Below the pieces are notes generated by a model. The model was not told the DNA's origin. It did not search any database and saw only the letters and a list, made by a program, of their open reading frames with translations. A program made the translations under genes and the position numbers. From positions 1 through 56,309 of the IMG/VR virus record IMGVR_UViG_3300046171_000013: 56,309 nt of DNA. One strand, written 5' to 3'. Of this stretch, positions 38,863-49,474 are shown one piece after another. Numbering within the stretch: the stretch's first letter is position 1; every line of letters begins with the position of its first letter. Source of the DNA: a virus.

Positions 38863-41800
38863 ATGGCAGTAGTAAAGATACGGACTCCTCAAGGTGTGAA
38901 ACAATTTCGTATTGCTGGAGACACTCCTTCTGAGGAAGAAACAGCGGCAATTAAAGCACAATTTTTTAATCAGGCACCTGCTTCTGCGGCGGATCCGGCG
39001 CAAGCAGCACCTGAAGAACCTGCGGCTCCAGTGCGTGACATTGACTATGACACGGGCGTTCAAGACACAGGATTCCGTTATACGTTCTCAAAAGGTGACA
39101 ACGAAGCTGAGAGGCGTGCTCGTCTTGAAAGTCTTGGCGTTCCGGCTGAAGCTGTGCAGATAGATCAAGATGGTGAGTTCATTCTTGATCGCGATCTTCT
39201 GCCAGAAGACATTAAATCTAAATACAATATTAAAGGGCACTGGTCTTCTTGCGATTGATGAAAAGAAGGGCTTTACCAAAAACGATTGGGTAGACTTTGC
39301 AGGGGAGGCTCGCGGGCCTCTGGTAGGTGGTTTAACAGCCTCGCTCGCCGCATCTGGTGTTGGACTGATTCCTGCCGCGATTGTAGCGGGTACTGGTTCT
39401 GCACTTGGTTATCTGTTTGACGAGTATCAAGAAGATCAAGAAGGCCTGCGTAGAGAGACAGACGAGGAACTTGGTCGTGGTGTTATACGCGAATTTGCTT
39501 TTGGCTCGATTGGTGAAGGCGCTGGTCGTGGCTTAACGGCGCTTTTGGGTCGTGTGTTTAAGGGTAGCGGGTCACAATCGGCTAATGAAGCTCGAGCCGC
39601 AGCAAGAGAAGTTCTTAAAGGTGGTGGTAGACCCACGCTTCGCGAAGCTAACGAGTCTCCGATTCTTGGTCGTTTGCAGGCGATTTATGAGGGCGTTTAT
39701 CCCAACAAGAAGGCCGCGAAAGCTAACGCTGATTTTGTGGCTAGAGAAATGGCTACTGCGTTTAAGGCGGCAGGAACAAAGGCCGTTGATGAAGATGCGC
39801 TTATCAATCTTCTCAACAGAGATATTGAACGGATATATGGCAGTCCAGAAGATTTGATTCGTCAAGCTAATGGTGACTTAAAAAACCTAGTTAACACCGG
39901 CCTTGATGATTTGATCCGTATGTTTGGAGATGAAAGCAGACCTCTGGATAGTAAGCAAATTGCCAGAACCATTGACATCGCAAAACGTATATTTGATGAA
40001 GATGTTGATGTTTTATACACGCAAGCCAATCAGCTCTTAGGCAAAAAAGAACTTGTACCAACTGAAACACTGGTCAAAAAGTTCAAGCAGTTGGCGGACG
40101 ACAACCCATCTTTCAATCTAAAAGACTCTGGCCTTGGTAAGTTTATTTCAAGGTTTGAGACTTCAGACGGTGTGTATCGAGACGCTACCGTTCTTGAAAT
40201 GAACGGTGTCGTACCTGCGCTTCGTGAAGCAGGCTTTGATCCCACGCTTGTCGGAACCATGAACGGTAAGTTTATTGGCGACATGCTTGGCACTATTGAT
40301 CAGTCCTTTCAGGCAGGCTCGTGTAAAGATACGCGAAGATATGCTGGGCGGAGCAACTCGCACACGAAACGTCAAAAGGAGGAGCAGATCACAGGCACGA
40401 CCGAAGATGCAAAAGCGGGATTGGATCTACTAGACAAGGCGAACACATTCTACGGTAAAGGCATCGAGCGGTTCAGAGACACAAACGCTGAACGGATCTT
40501 CCGCGCATACAAGGACAAGTCTTTGGATGTAGAGGAACTTTTCGATCCCTAACGGCGTTCTTCTTACACCAAACAGAGGTGCAACTCTCAACAAGTTCTT
40601 CAAGTCTGTTGTGCCTGGTGGTCGTGATGCCGTAGAAACTCCAAGAACATTTGAAGCGTTCTTGCAGGCGCGGCGGCATGGACGCCGACATGATCAAAGC
40701 GTTACCAGATGATGATTATTTAAAATCAACATTAAGGCGCAAATTTACTGAGAGTGTTCGCTTTGCTGATGAGGTCAATGCCGCAAGGGGCGCGGGTGTT
40801 GATGTGTCTCAGGCTGTGCGTAACTCGATGGCAAAGAATTATCTAACTAGGATTGCGCAACAGAACACCAATATTTATGGCACGTTCAACGCCTCTGCTA
40901 TGGTTGATCAGATAAGCAAGCTCGGCAGTACCGGAGAGGTTCTGTTCGGCAAGCAGTACAAGACAGTCATCAACACTCTCTCGGATCTTGGAACGATTAA
41001 TCCTAAAATTGCAGATGATGAACTAGCCAGAATGGCTGGTCTTCCAATCGCGGATCAGGTTGCTCGGATTCGTGGCATTCTCAAAGAACAAGATACGCTA
41101 GCTACAAACACCTTGGCTAAAGGGTTAAGTCGTGCCGCCGCTGATGCAGATCCAGAAAGAGTAGTAGACTTAATCTTCCGTAGGCGTAGTTCTGCGGCGA
41201 TCAAACAAGCCGAAAGAGAACTGGGCGCCGATACGATGGATGCAATCCGTCAGAAAGCGATGGAACGTATCCTCTCGCAACTCCCTGATGCGCAGACTGG
41301 CGGCAAGGAGTTCATGGAGAAAGTTCTTAGCGGTCAATACTCAACGCAATTAGACTCAATTCTTGATGCCTATGGTAAAGAAACTATTGATGCCATGTTC
41401 GGTGAGGCTGGACCTCTGCTTCGTCAAACGGTGAAGAAGTCTGCTACAGCGTCAAATATGGCGACCAAGGGACTTGGCGCTCTTGCTCCTGCTTCTATCG
41501 CAACGAGCCTTGGACTTGTATCGTTTATCGCCAATCCACTTGGCACGGCGCTTACCATGGCTGGCATCAAACTGGGCGCGACTATTTTACGTTCTAGGTC
41601 ATATCTAGGAATGGTCACTAGACCTACTGGTGTTCGCCCCGGCAAAGGTGAATATGATCAAGTTGGACGGTTGTTTGAAATGGCATATGAAGCTGGCGGT
41701 CAATCTGCGGCACAGCAAGTTGGAAATACTTCGATTGGACTACCTAGCCTGCCAACCGTACAATCCACACAAGCGCAGCAACAACAACAACAACAAGCCG

Positions 41801-41943
41801 CTCCGCAGGCTTTACCAGATGTATACACACCTCTTAACATCCAGCCTCCGCAAGCCGGAACCGCTGGACAAGTATCACCAATCTTGCTGCCCGACCCTAC
41901 GACTCAGGCTCTGGCGCAATCTCTTGGAAGGACAACCCCATGA
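38863..41943 (+). CDS. very large internal virion/ejection protein, interrupted by frameshifts
   Basis: Pieces in different frames form one protein of about 1025 aa: MAVVKIRTPQGVKQFRIAGD to SKYNIKG; then TGLLAIDEKKGFTKNDWVDF with a Gly/Ala hydrophobic segment GPLVGGLTASLAASGVGLIP; helical body; VKIREDMLGGATRTRNVK hidden in the alternative frame near 40320-40375; IPNGVLLTPNRGATLNKFFK at 40550; then MDADMIKALPDDDYLKSTLR to GRTTP with a Gln-rich tail. Shifts lie at the GGG run 39235-39237 and near 40314, 40378, 40548 and 40668. Length and composition are those of podovirus ejection proteins. Confidence 0.7.
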
Positions 41944-42389
41944 ACAAAGATCAGCTTCGTGAAGAGCTTGCAGAGGATGAGGGCTGCAAGTTTGAAATTT
42001 ATTTGGATCATTTAGCTCTACCAACCTTCGGAATAGGTCATCTCGTGGTAGAGAGCGACCCAGAATACGGACAGGCCGTTGGTACGCCCGTAGATGAAGA
42101 GCGTGTCCGTCAGGTGTTCAACCTTGATATTGCTGTCACGTTGGACGAGTGTGAGGTTCTGTACCCAGACTTCTATGACCTGCCCGAAGAGTGCCAGCTC
42201 ATTATAGCAAACATGATGTTTAACATGGGGCGTCCGCGTTTGAGTGCTTTCAAAGGTATGAAGGCTGGTGTGGATGCACGAGACTGGAACCGCGCAGCTG
42301 ACGAGATGGTAGACAGCCGCTGGTATGACCAGGTCACCAACCGCGCCAAGCGTTTGGTAAAACGCATGAGAGCGTTATCCGAAGAATAG
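41940..42389 (+). CDS. endolysin, T4-type lysozyme (GH24)
   Basis: 149 aa, ATGA start. The segment LAEDEGCKFEIYLDHLALPT, FGIGHLV has the catalytic Glu (DEG), Asp and Thr spacing of glycoside hydrolase family 24. It degrades peptidoglycan at lysis once the holin opens the membrane. NMMFNMGRPRLSAFKGM and WYDQVTNRAKRLVKRM match the C-terminal lobe. No signal peptide. Confidence 0.85.
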   Translation: MNKDQLREELAEDEGCKFEIYLDHLALPTFGIGHLVVESDPEYGQAVGTPVDEERVRQVFNLDIAVTLDECEVLYPDFYDLPEECQLIIANMMFNMGRPRLSAFKGMKAGVDARDWNRAADEMVDSRWYDQVTNRAKRLVKRMRALSEE

Positions 42390-42440
42390 ACCACCACAAA
42401 AACTAATGAAGCACAGGATGATGAGAATATCTTTTGTCAT
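42375..42440 (-). CDS. possible 21-residue membrane peptide
   Basis: ATG 42440 forms an ATGA junction with the polymerase stop (42437). The peptide MTKDILIILCFISFCGGLFF is a single hydrophobic helix and its end overlaps the endolysin 3' end on the other strand. Coupling and composition suggest a real micropeptide, but chance cannot be excluded. Confidence 0.35.
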   Translation of the reverse strand: MTKDILIILCFISFCGGLFFG

Positions 42441-44336
42441 CCTACTTCTCCCCAGTTGTCGCCCAACTCCTGATCGACCTTGCTCGGCACCTTTAGTTCC
42501 GTGCTGTTCTCCATAATGTCCGTGATTCTTGCGGCTTGCTCCTCGGACTCTACGTTGAAACAAAGTTCGTCATGCACTGTCAGGAGCGGCACCAAGCCTT
42601 CCTTGTAGCACTCTGCCATGGCAACCTTGGTTTGGTCTGCCGCAGAGCCTTGTATCAGCCTGTTGAGTGCCTTGTAGGTAAATGCGCGTCTCAGTATAGG
42701 CCCGTACTCTTTCTCGGCCTCCTCGCGCTTCATGGGCTTGTTGTAGCCAAATGTCTTTGGCTCCCACATATCAAACCGGCATAACCGCCCCGACATCGTG
42801 CGAATCTGTCCGTTGTTGCTGGCTCGTAGCGACACCATGTCTGCCAGATCCTTAACAAACGGAACCTTCTTATGGTACTGCGCCAACAGTCTCTTGGCTT
42901 CATCCTTAGATATGTCCATGGTATGTGACAGCTTGCCTACGCCCATGCCATACATGATACCAAGATTGACCGTCTTGGCCTGCTTTCTGGTAATCTCTGC
43001 CAGATCCGCAACCATCTGGTGGAAGTCGGCATCACCTTTGTGATACTCCGCCACAACATCATCAATGGACGGATGACGATCCTTGGGTGCCAAAGACGCA
43101 CAGTAGTGCACCAAGAGTCTCGGCTCCTGACTCGAGTAGTCGAAGCTGCCCCACTTGCATCCTTCGTCCGGCACAAACAGACCTCGGATCATGGCCTTAA
43201 TCTCTGGGTCACGCGCTGGGATCTGCTGGAGGTTGGGGTTGCTTGAGGAGAAACGCCCAGTGACCGTGCCGCCATCATCAGATCGAAGCTGATGAAACTC
43301 GCAGTGTATACGACCCTTGTGTGAGAACTTGAGGATGTTGTCGATGAAGGTATTGCTGGCCTTGTCTAGTTCACGCAAGCGCAGGATCTTTGCCGCGACA
43401 GGATGAGGACTAGCCTGCAAGAACGCCTTGGTGAAGGACGGCTGGCCGTTGTTCTCTGTTCTATTGTAGTACAGGCCGTGATGGTCAAAGACGGCGGCAA
43501 CGCTTCTGGCTACCCATGGCTCTACATCCACACCTGTTTCATGCTTTATATCTGCAATTAGATCTTTCTTGAGTCCGATCAGCTTTTTCTTAGCCGCCTC
43601 GGCGCCGTCAATGTTTACCTTTACGCCCTTCTCACGCATGTCCAATAGCACTGGTAACAGCGAAGTCTCTAGGTCAAAGACATCCATGAGGCTCTGCTTC
43701 TCCAGATCCACACGCATCATGTTCCACAGCTTCAAGGTCAGTTCGGCATCCTTCTCGGCATACGCCCCCACAAACCGTGAGTTGAGACGCCACATCTCTG
43801 CCTTGGGATCAAAACCATGATCCGCCGCAGCGGCACGCAATGTCTTCTCGTCCTTACGCTCGTTCAGATAATCCCTTGCCAGATTGTTAAGGCTGTAGCT
43901 AAACCGGTTCTCGTTTAGTAGAGGCGCAGCTACCATGGTGTCGATGATCGTGCCTTGAATCTTGACCCCTGCCCACCGGAGCCAACCGGCGTCATAGGTG
44001 GCATTGTGCATGATCTTGGGAATGTTCGGCGTAGCGAGCTGGTCTGCTAGCCACTTCATAACTTTGTTTTGTGGGATATTGCCACCACCCTCATGAGCGA
44101 TAGGGGTAGTAGCCAACGAAGTCGCCGGCTGCGATAGCCACGCCCACGATAAAGCCATCACCACGCGCCCAGCCTGGACCTAACGTCATCAGGTTCGGAT
44201 CGCTGGTCTCAAGGTCGATTGCGATGTACTGGCTGTTTCGCAGATCAGGAAACACCTCCGGCGGCACCCAATCCTTCTCGATGGTGTCCAAGTCCAGCCT
44301 GTGTAGGAACGTAATCTGACTACTTTCCTTTGCCAT
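42437..44336 (-). CDS. DNA polymerase, family A, with 3'-5' exonuclease domain (one frameshift)
   Basis: About 632 aa from ATG 44336 (GGAGG eight bases upstream). The exonuclease motif AIDLETSD is near residue 40 and NATYDAGWL near residue 120. The polymerase palm has motif A DYSSQEPRLLVHY, motif B RKQAKTVNLGIMYGMG and motif C LLTVHDELCF. The frame breaks at a run of four C (44103-44106): one reading ends FVGYYPYRS, the other continues as PIAHEGGGNIPQ; removal of one C gives GYYPIAHEGG. This is T7-like replication polymerase architecture. It belongs to the leftward replication operon after the UvrD-type helicase and two small genes. Confidence 0.9.
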
Positions 44337-44589
44337 CAATCTCTCCTCCGAGGCTGGCGTATCCAGCAATGTCTACCCATGAATCCTGATGCGTTGGTGT
44401 GACTATAAGTCTAGCAAGTTTTAGGGCAGTAAGACACTGATAAACTTGAGAAACTGATACGTCCTTGTCTAGGATCACAGACCACAGTTGAGCCACACGC
44501 TCGTGGTTCTCGTATGCGTCACCATAATCTCTGGCTCTTGGCCCGTTGACTAGATCTTTGGCTGTATCAAGTAACTTATCTCTTTTCAT
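44320..44589 (-). CDS. small conserved phage protein (DUF6378-like), 89 aa
   Basis: ATG 44589 behind CGGAGATAAGC. The helical sequence LVNGPRARDYGDAYENHERV, AQLWSVILDKDVSVSQVYQC, LTALKLARLI, DSWVDIAGYASLGGEI has the YG...W...KLAR...DxWxDxAGYA pattern of this phage family. It overlaps the polymerase start by 17 bases. Possibly related to nucleotide metabolism, but unproved. Confidence 0.65.
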   Translation of the reverse strand: MKRDKLLDTAKDLVNGPRARDYGDAYENHERVAQLWSVILDKDVSVSQVYQCLTALKLARLIVTPTHQDSWVDIAGYASLGGEIDGKGK

Positions 44590-44758
44590 GCTTATCTCCG
44601 CGTAAGTACCGTTCATGCGCCATGCCATTGTCAAAACCTTTTTGATACGCTTGGTTCAGCGCAGATGTCATCTCAGGTCCAATCGAAAGGTTAAAACTTG
44701 TTGTGACCCTTTCACGAAAGCCTTCAATTATTTCCTCTACAAGTTCATGCTTTGTCAT
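44576..44758 (-). CDS. small hypothetical protein, 60 aa
   Basis: ATG 44758 overlaps the helicase stop. MTKHELVEEIIEGFRERVTT, then GPEMTSALNQAYQKGFDNGM suggests two amphipathic helices. The start of the next gene lies inside its last codons. No family recognised. Confidence 0.5.
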   Translation of the reverse strand: MTKHELVEEIIEGFRERVTTSFNLSIGPEMTSALNQAYQKGFDNGMAHERYLRGDKHEKR

Positions 44759-46277
44759 ATCACATACCTATATTTTGCGTGGGAATCGACAATGTGCAGG
44801 TTATGCCGTGCTCTGGTCACGGCAGTGTAAAAGACACGATGCTCATCGTCCTGATCTGGTGCGTTGACCGCAGGGTATGACGAGTCCGTCAACAGTAGGA
44901 TGTTGTCGTCCTCACCGCCCTTCATCCGGTGGATGGTAGACAGGTTGATGCGCGGCTTGGTCAGATCCTCGCCCCTGCGGCGCACAGCACCCATGTACCG
45001 TATGTCCTCAAGAGACATGTTGACCACGACCTCCGGCCTTGCGTCTTGGCTAGCAAGCAAACCATGTTCGGCCACTAGATTGTCGTAGTTGTGGTAGCCT
45101 TGTGGATCTACCGCATCAAAGGTCTTTGGTCGCCGCACGCTTGAGCAATGCTCTGTCGCCCTGCTTGGGCATGAAACCGTAGAGCTTTTTTGATATCACC
45201 AACGCTTGCCGTCTCGCCCTTTGCCAGCCGCTCCCAGATGGTCATGGCTTCAAGTAGTTCAAGCGAGATCATGGAATTACCGAATCGTTCAAACAAATAG
45301 CCGTCTTCGCGTAAAGAATGGTGAATTGAGTTCAAGGCTTTGTTGGTTCTAGCCATAATAGTCCACGAACCTTCATCAATATTCACATCATACCAATTCA
45401 TGTGAAAATCCACGTTGCCGTCTTCATCCCTCGGTTGCCAGTCCTTCTCCTGCCGGACACTGATCCGGTTAACCAGATGGTTCGCTAGTTTGTACACGCT
45501 ACCCGGCACACGATAACTCTTGTTCAGAACGGTCTTGTTATCGCAAGCGTTCATGAAGCTGTGTAGATTTACGCCGTTCCAGCGGTGGATGCACTGGTCA
45601 TCGTCCCCCGCGTAGTACACGCGGCTGGCTCTCTCTTTCAGTATCGCTACCTGCTTCCACTGTAGCGGAGTCAGATCCTGCGCCTCATCAACAATCAGAA
45701 CCTCGAGCACAGGGCCAGTGCCCTGACGAACAAACAGTTCAATCATGTCGGTGTAGTCATACTTCCCAGCGTCTGACTTATAGGCGGCATATACCTGATC
45801 CACGCGCTTGAGCATCGACCAATGCAGATCATAGTCGCCACGATCATTGTACTCCTGTTCCATGGAAATACAGCGCAGCTTGGATCGACTGATCACTTCC
45901 AGATAGCGGTTGCCCTCCTTCATAGACAAAGGAACCATGCCCTCTTCCATGGCCTCGGCAGTGCCCTTATCAAAGGCCATGCCTAATATGTCACCCAGCT
46001 TACGGAAGTCTGACGGCTGAACCGTCTCTTTGCTGTCCATGCCCAGCCAGTTGAAGCCTATCGAATGTAGCGTCTTGAACCACGGCACATCCTTTTCGGT
46101 GAGCTGTAGTTCGGCACCCACACGCTCCCTCGCCTCTTGGATGGACTTGCGTGAAAACGATACGAAACCAATCCTGTCCGGTGGAGTGCCTTGCGCTAAC
46201 TCCTTCCGCACGATTTCAATCATCGTATGTGTCTTGCCGCAACCTGGTGGTCCGAAGATCAGGGTTTCATCAGCCAT
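44755..46277 (-). CDS. UvrD/Rep-family helicase (two frameshifts)
   Basis: About 506 aa from ATG 46277. Walker A FGPPGCGKTHT (residues 6-16), VSFSRKS (motif Ia), VLIVDEAQDLTPLQW (Walker B and motif II), YAGDDDQCIHRWNGV (motif III), SYRVP (motif IV), INLSTIHRMKGGEDDNILLL (motif V) and RVFYTAVTRARHNLHIV (motif VI). The frame breaks at a run of six T (45186-45191) and again near 45123; the corrected linker reads DIKKLYGFMPKQGDRALLKR, then AATKTFDAVDPQG. It unwinds DNA in replication or repair. A DNA-binding HTH gene precedes it. Confidence 0.85.
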
Positions 46278-46488
46278 CGGTCTTCTCGCGTGGACGAGAC
46301 TCAAGCCATTGCTCAACCTCTGTGCGCAGCCACCTCGTTGTACTGTTCTTTTCCTTCTCAGGACCAAGCACAACTGGTTTAGGGAAATGACCTTCCTCTA
46401 CCCATCTGTAGACGGTAGATCTTGCCACTCCTAACCAAGCAACCACTTCACCCACTTTGAGATACCGTTCATCAGAATGGTATGTCAT
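46270..46488 (-). CDS. AlpA/excisionase-type HTH DNA-binding protein, 72 aa
   Basis: ATG 46488 behind GGAGAACGTAC. The sequence YLKVGEVVAWLGVARSTVYR, WVEEGHFPKPVVLGPEKEKN, then TRWLRTEVEQWLESR is the winged HTH_17/AlpA-type fold: helix-turn-helix, wing and recognition segment. It overlaps both the primase and the helicase genes. It is a likely phage regulator; targets could be the palindromic operator at 49478 or the TGTGACAAG repeats (inference). Confidence 0.75.
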   Translation of the reverse strand: MTYHSDERYLKVGEVVAWLGVARSTVYRWVEEGHFPKPVVLGPEKEKNSTTRWLRTEVEQWLESRPREKTDG

Positions 46489-48004
46489 GTACGTTCTCCT
46501 CTGTTGGTAGATCGACTTCATTGTCGTCAAACTCTGGCACATACCAGACGCGAAGATTCTTCCATTGACCTGTATCTTCGTCTTTGAACTTGTATGTGGT
46601 GTTGCATTCCTGCCCACCATTTAGGTCTTTCAACCGTTGCTGGATCTGCGGACGGCGCAGTTCTCTGAACCCACGATTCCGCAAAAACTCCGTCAGACCC
46701 TTGAGCGTGAACATAGTCATGTCGCTCTCTGTCCAAGGCTTGCCCAGCATCATCTCCTGTGGAGACTTGGCTCTGATCCGACTGGTGCAGTAAACTTCCA
46801 GCAGTTCCTCAAACTGACCCTTGATCGTCAGTTCTTTTGGCACCTCGATATGCGTGGCGCTCTCCAGCAAACCGTTTACATAGTTCTGCCAGTCCGGCGC
46901 CTTCATGATAGGCGGCATGACATCAAGCTGCTCCATACACGCACGTTGGAACTGCAAAGGCATCTGCAACTGCTCGGTGGATAACTCCAAGCGTTTGCCG
47001 TCCACATCTAGGAAGTAGAGCCTTGGCTCTGACTTCTGGATTGTCAGACCTGTAATCCCTGGCATTGAGCCATTCTTGCCCACACCGAACTTGGCTTGAC
47101 GACAGGCGGCTTTGTCACAATGACTGCCCATCGGCTCTTCCTTACACAGATAGCCATAGTCCTTCTTCTTGTGCTGTTGCTGGATCGTTACAATCTCGTT
47201 GGCTGGCAAAGACGGCTTGCAGTATTTCTGGTTCCACTTCTCAAGCGTGGTCTCCCATGAGTCCGGATGCATCATCTTGGCGGTCACCGCCGCATGAAAC
47301 ATGACTTTATTTCTAGTTCCATCCGGCACCGAAGTTGCAAACATAATCCGCAAACACGGCGGCATCTCCCGCAACTCATCGTCTTCACTAGCGAACTCCA
47401 GCTTGCGAAGATCATCTAATGTGCATTTGACTTTATCTACCTGATCTAAAAACTCCTCAAGGGACAGCTCGTCACCCTTGTTGTTTATGGCATAACGTAA
47501 TGTATTCTCGGCTTGGAAGTAGGGCAGATTGATAAAGTTGCCTACATCCCCACGCTCGGCCAGAATCTTGTTCTGCTTTGGGAACACTTCGCATCCCCCA
47601 TAGCCAAGCACCGCAGCGAACTCCGTAAGGTGATCACGCATATCCGTTGCGCTAATCCAATCCTGCATGAACAGGAATAGATGCGCCCCACCTGACTTTG
47701 ATCGGCAAACAACTAGGGGTAGCTTAAAACGGCGGCACTTCTTCAAGATCGCAACGTGATCGACTGGATATGTGTCGATGTCTAGTGCACCAAACTTGCA
47801 CATGTTTTGATCGTTAATAGGTATTGATCCAACTCCATGTCCGCCTTCAAGATGCGCCGCCAACAATGTCTTGGTCAGTGGCTCTCGGACAATGAAACTT
47901 TTTGCCTCTGTCTTTCCGTTCTTCCTTACGCTTCCTACCGTTGTTTGACCGTGTGCTACGCTGGAGCCTTCAAAGGCCGCAGCGAAACGATCAACTAAAC
48001 TCAT
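46472..48004 (-). CDS. primase of the archaeo-eukaryotic (AEP) type
   Basis: 510 aa. The catalytic centre shows FGALDIDTYP (DxD metal site) near residue 73 and VVCRSKSGGAHLFLFMQ (SxH-type motif) near residue 101, then GYGGCEVFPKQNKI. A zinc-type cluster is near the middle (CKEEPMGSHCDKAACRQAKF). The C-terminus ends in NVHDIPF, resembling the tail of SSB proteins. It makes primers for the family A polymerase. Start ATG 48004; the SSB-like gene lies upstream with a terminator between them. Confidence 0.8.
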   Translation of the reverse strand: MSLVDRFAAAFEGSSVAHGQTTVGSVRKNGKTEAKSFIVREPLTKTLLAAHLEGGHGVGSIPINDQNMCKFGALDIDTYPVDHVAILKKCRRFKLPLVVCRSKSGGAHLFLFMQDWISATDMRDHLTEFAAVLGYGGCEVFPKQNKILAERGDVGNFINLPYFQAENTLRYAINNKGDELSLEEFLDQVDKVKCTLDDLRKLEFASEDDELREMPPCLRIMFATSVPDGTRNKVMFHAAVTAKMMHPDSWETTLEKWNQKYCKPSLPANEIVTIQQQHKKKDYGYLCKEEPMGSHCDKAACRQAKFGVGKNGSMPGITGLTIQKSEPRLYFLDVDGKRLELSTEQLQMPLQFQRACMEQLDVMPPIMKAPDWQNYVNGLLESATHIEVPKELTIKGQFEELLEVYCTSRIRAKSPQEMMLGKPWTESDMTMFTLKGLTEFLRNRGFRELRRPQIQQRLKDLNGGQECNTTYKFKDEDTGQWKNLRVWYVPEFDDNEVDLPTEENVHDIPF

Positions 48005-48023
48005 TATTCGCTCCGCAAAAAGA

Positions 48024-48043
48024 GGGGGAGGCGAACCTCCCCC
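48024..48043 (-). terminator. intrinsic terminator between SSB-like and primase genes
   Basis: GGGGGAGG, loop CGAA, CCTCCCCC, followed on the minus strand by TCTTTTTGC. It may cap or attenuate transcription, making the SSB-like protein more abundant than the primase. Confidence 0.65.
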
Positions 48044-48049
48044 AAGTCA

Positions 48050-48871
48050 CTAGAATGGGATGTCGTCATCCTCTACAGGCTTGTCGTCCACAGGAGTAGC
48101 AGACGCCATCGGCGCCTCTTCCTGCTGGGCTTTAGCCTCACCCTTCATGACAGATTCACGGAACAGCTTTGCTTCGTTGAACAAAGCCTTGTCCTGTACA
48201 AGGCCAACCTTTTCAATCGCCCAGTTGTACCAAGTACGCATTTCACCATCGACAGTCTTGGACTCCTCGACCACCGTCAGCTTCCACATGGTAGCGAACA
48301 GAGCCGGTGTCTTCATCTCACCAGTCTTTGGGTGCTTTACCTTCTGCATTGCAATCTGGGTCTTCCAACGGCGGCTGACCTTGAGACCAGTAGACTTGAA
48401 GTCCACGATGGCTGGCTCATACATGCCGTCCTCACCCAAGATCAGGCAGAAGTGCTGGTCACTCTTGATGACCTCATTACCGTTTGGCAGATATTCTTTT
48501 GCACCAACCCGCGTGGTTTGAGACAGATCCGGATCGTCCGGTGCTCGTACACCTACAAAGCCGCCACCTTGGTCACCAGAGACGAACTCTGGATAAGTGG
48601 TCACTTGGTAGCATGGGATCACGGTGATGCCCTTCTCGCCGTCCCAGATCTCGTTAGACACGGTGTTGAAGATATCCCCTTGGCGCAGATCAGCGATATG
48701 CTTCATGTCGCTCTTCTTGAGTTGGGGGGATGTGCCTTGTGCTACACGCACAAATGGAATCTGCAACTCGCTAGCTTCGTAGGTTGTGCCCTCACCAGCG
48801 GTGTCAAAGATGTCTTCCATCATTTCGGCTGGCAGACCAGCCTCTTCTTTTTTTGCTACTTGATTAGCCAT
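48050..48871 (-). CDS. single-stranded DNA-binding protein
   Basis: 273 aa. A folded core with ELQIPFVRVAQGTSPQLKKS, GDIFNTVSNEIWDGEKGITV, IPCYQVTTYPEF, MWKLTVVEES, typical of phage SSB-like proteins, and a flexible acidic tail ending VEDDDIPF, the classic docking tip of SSBs. It would cover single strands during replication and recruit polymerase and helicase. Coupled to the gene upstream (48871). Confidence 0.7.
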   Translation of the reverse strand: MANQVAKKEEAGLPAEMMEDIFDTAGEGTTYEASELQIPFVRVAQGTSPQLKKSDMKHIADLRQGDIFNTVSNEIWDGEKGITVIPCYQVTTYPEFVSGDQGGGFVGVRAPDDPDLSQTTRVGAKEYLPNGNEVIKSDQHFCLILGEDGMYEPAIVDFKSTGLKVSRRWKTQIAMQKVKHPKTGEMKTPALFATMWKLTVVEESKTVDGEMRTWYNWAIEKVGLVQDKALFNEAKLFRESVMKGEAKAQQEEAPMASATPVDDKPVEDDDIPF

Positions 48872-49443
48872 TACTTCTTCCTCTTAACTTCAGCAGTTCT
48901 TGCTACATAGGCTCCAAACATATCCAGATCTATCGGCTGGCCCTGTTCAACACGTTCACGAACAAACGCCTTGAGGGTCATCGAATGGATATGCGTCTTC
49001 TGTTCTGGGTGGAAACCCTTCTGCTCGAGGTCGTACATAACGTCCCCAGCAGCGTTGTCCTGCCCACGACCAAACGACACGATGATGTCGTTCTTAATGA
49101 TGTCGTCCAGACCATGTTCTCGGAGCCAGTTGAAAGCCTCCTGCTTCCGGTCAGCAGGGATTGACGCAGACACAAACGGCTTCAGCGTAACGGTTGCACC
49201 GTCCACATCCACACGCTCTATCCCCATCTCATCCATGAGCATAGGGATTTGCTCAAACGCAATCCGCTGTTTTTCTGCTTTTAGTTCTTTGAGATACTTT
49301 TCAGTCTCATCAATTTGTTCTTGTTTAGCGTTAAGCTGGCGAACTAGACCAGATAACTGCTTGCCCCCATCTGCATCAACGCCGGATAGCGTATCCGCAT
49401 CTGCGAACATCTCTTCGTCAAAGATTGTTTCACTCTGCTGCAT
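48871..49443 (-). CDS. conserved replication-associated phage protein, 190 aa
   Basis: N-terminal coiled coil (LVRQLNAKQEQIDETEKYLK) and a folded part with IPMLMDEMGIERVDVDGATV, FVSASIPADRKQEAFNWLRE and IIVSFGRGQDNAAGDVMYDL. I recognise this as a widespread protein next to phage SSB genes; its function is unknown, maybe a regulator or loader. It shares a base with the SSB start and is the first gene of the leftward replication unit. Confidence 0.65.
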   Translation of the reverse strand: MQQSETIFDEEMFADADTLSGVDADGGKQLSGLVRQLNAKQEQIDETEKYLKELKAEKQRIAFEQIPMLMDEMGIERVDVDGATVTLKPFVSASIPADRKQEAFNWLREHGLDDIIKNDIIVSFGRGQDNAAGDVMYDLEQKGFHPEQKTHIHSMTLKAFVRERVEQGQPIDLDMFGAYVARTAEVKRKK

Positions 49444-49474
49444 AGCAAGTACATCCTCTTCAGGTTTGATGGGC

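Noticed and set aside
46270-46488. AlpA-type protein as evidence for a temperate phage
   Set aside because: No integrase or clear attachment site was found; such HTH proteins also serve as ordinary regulators in lytic phages.
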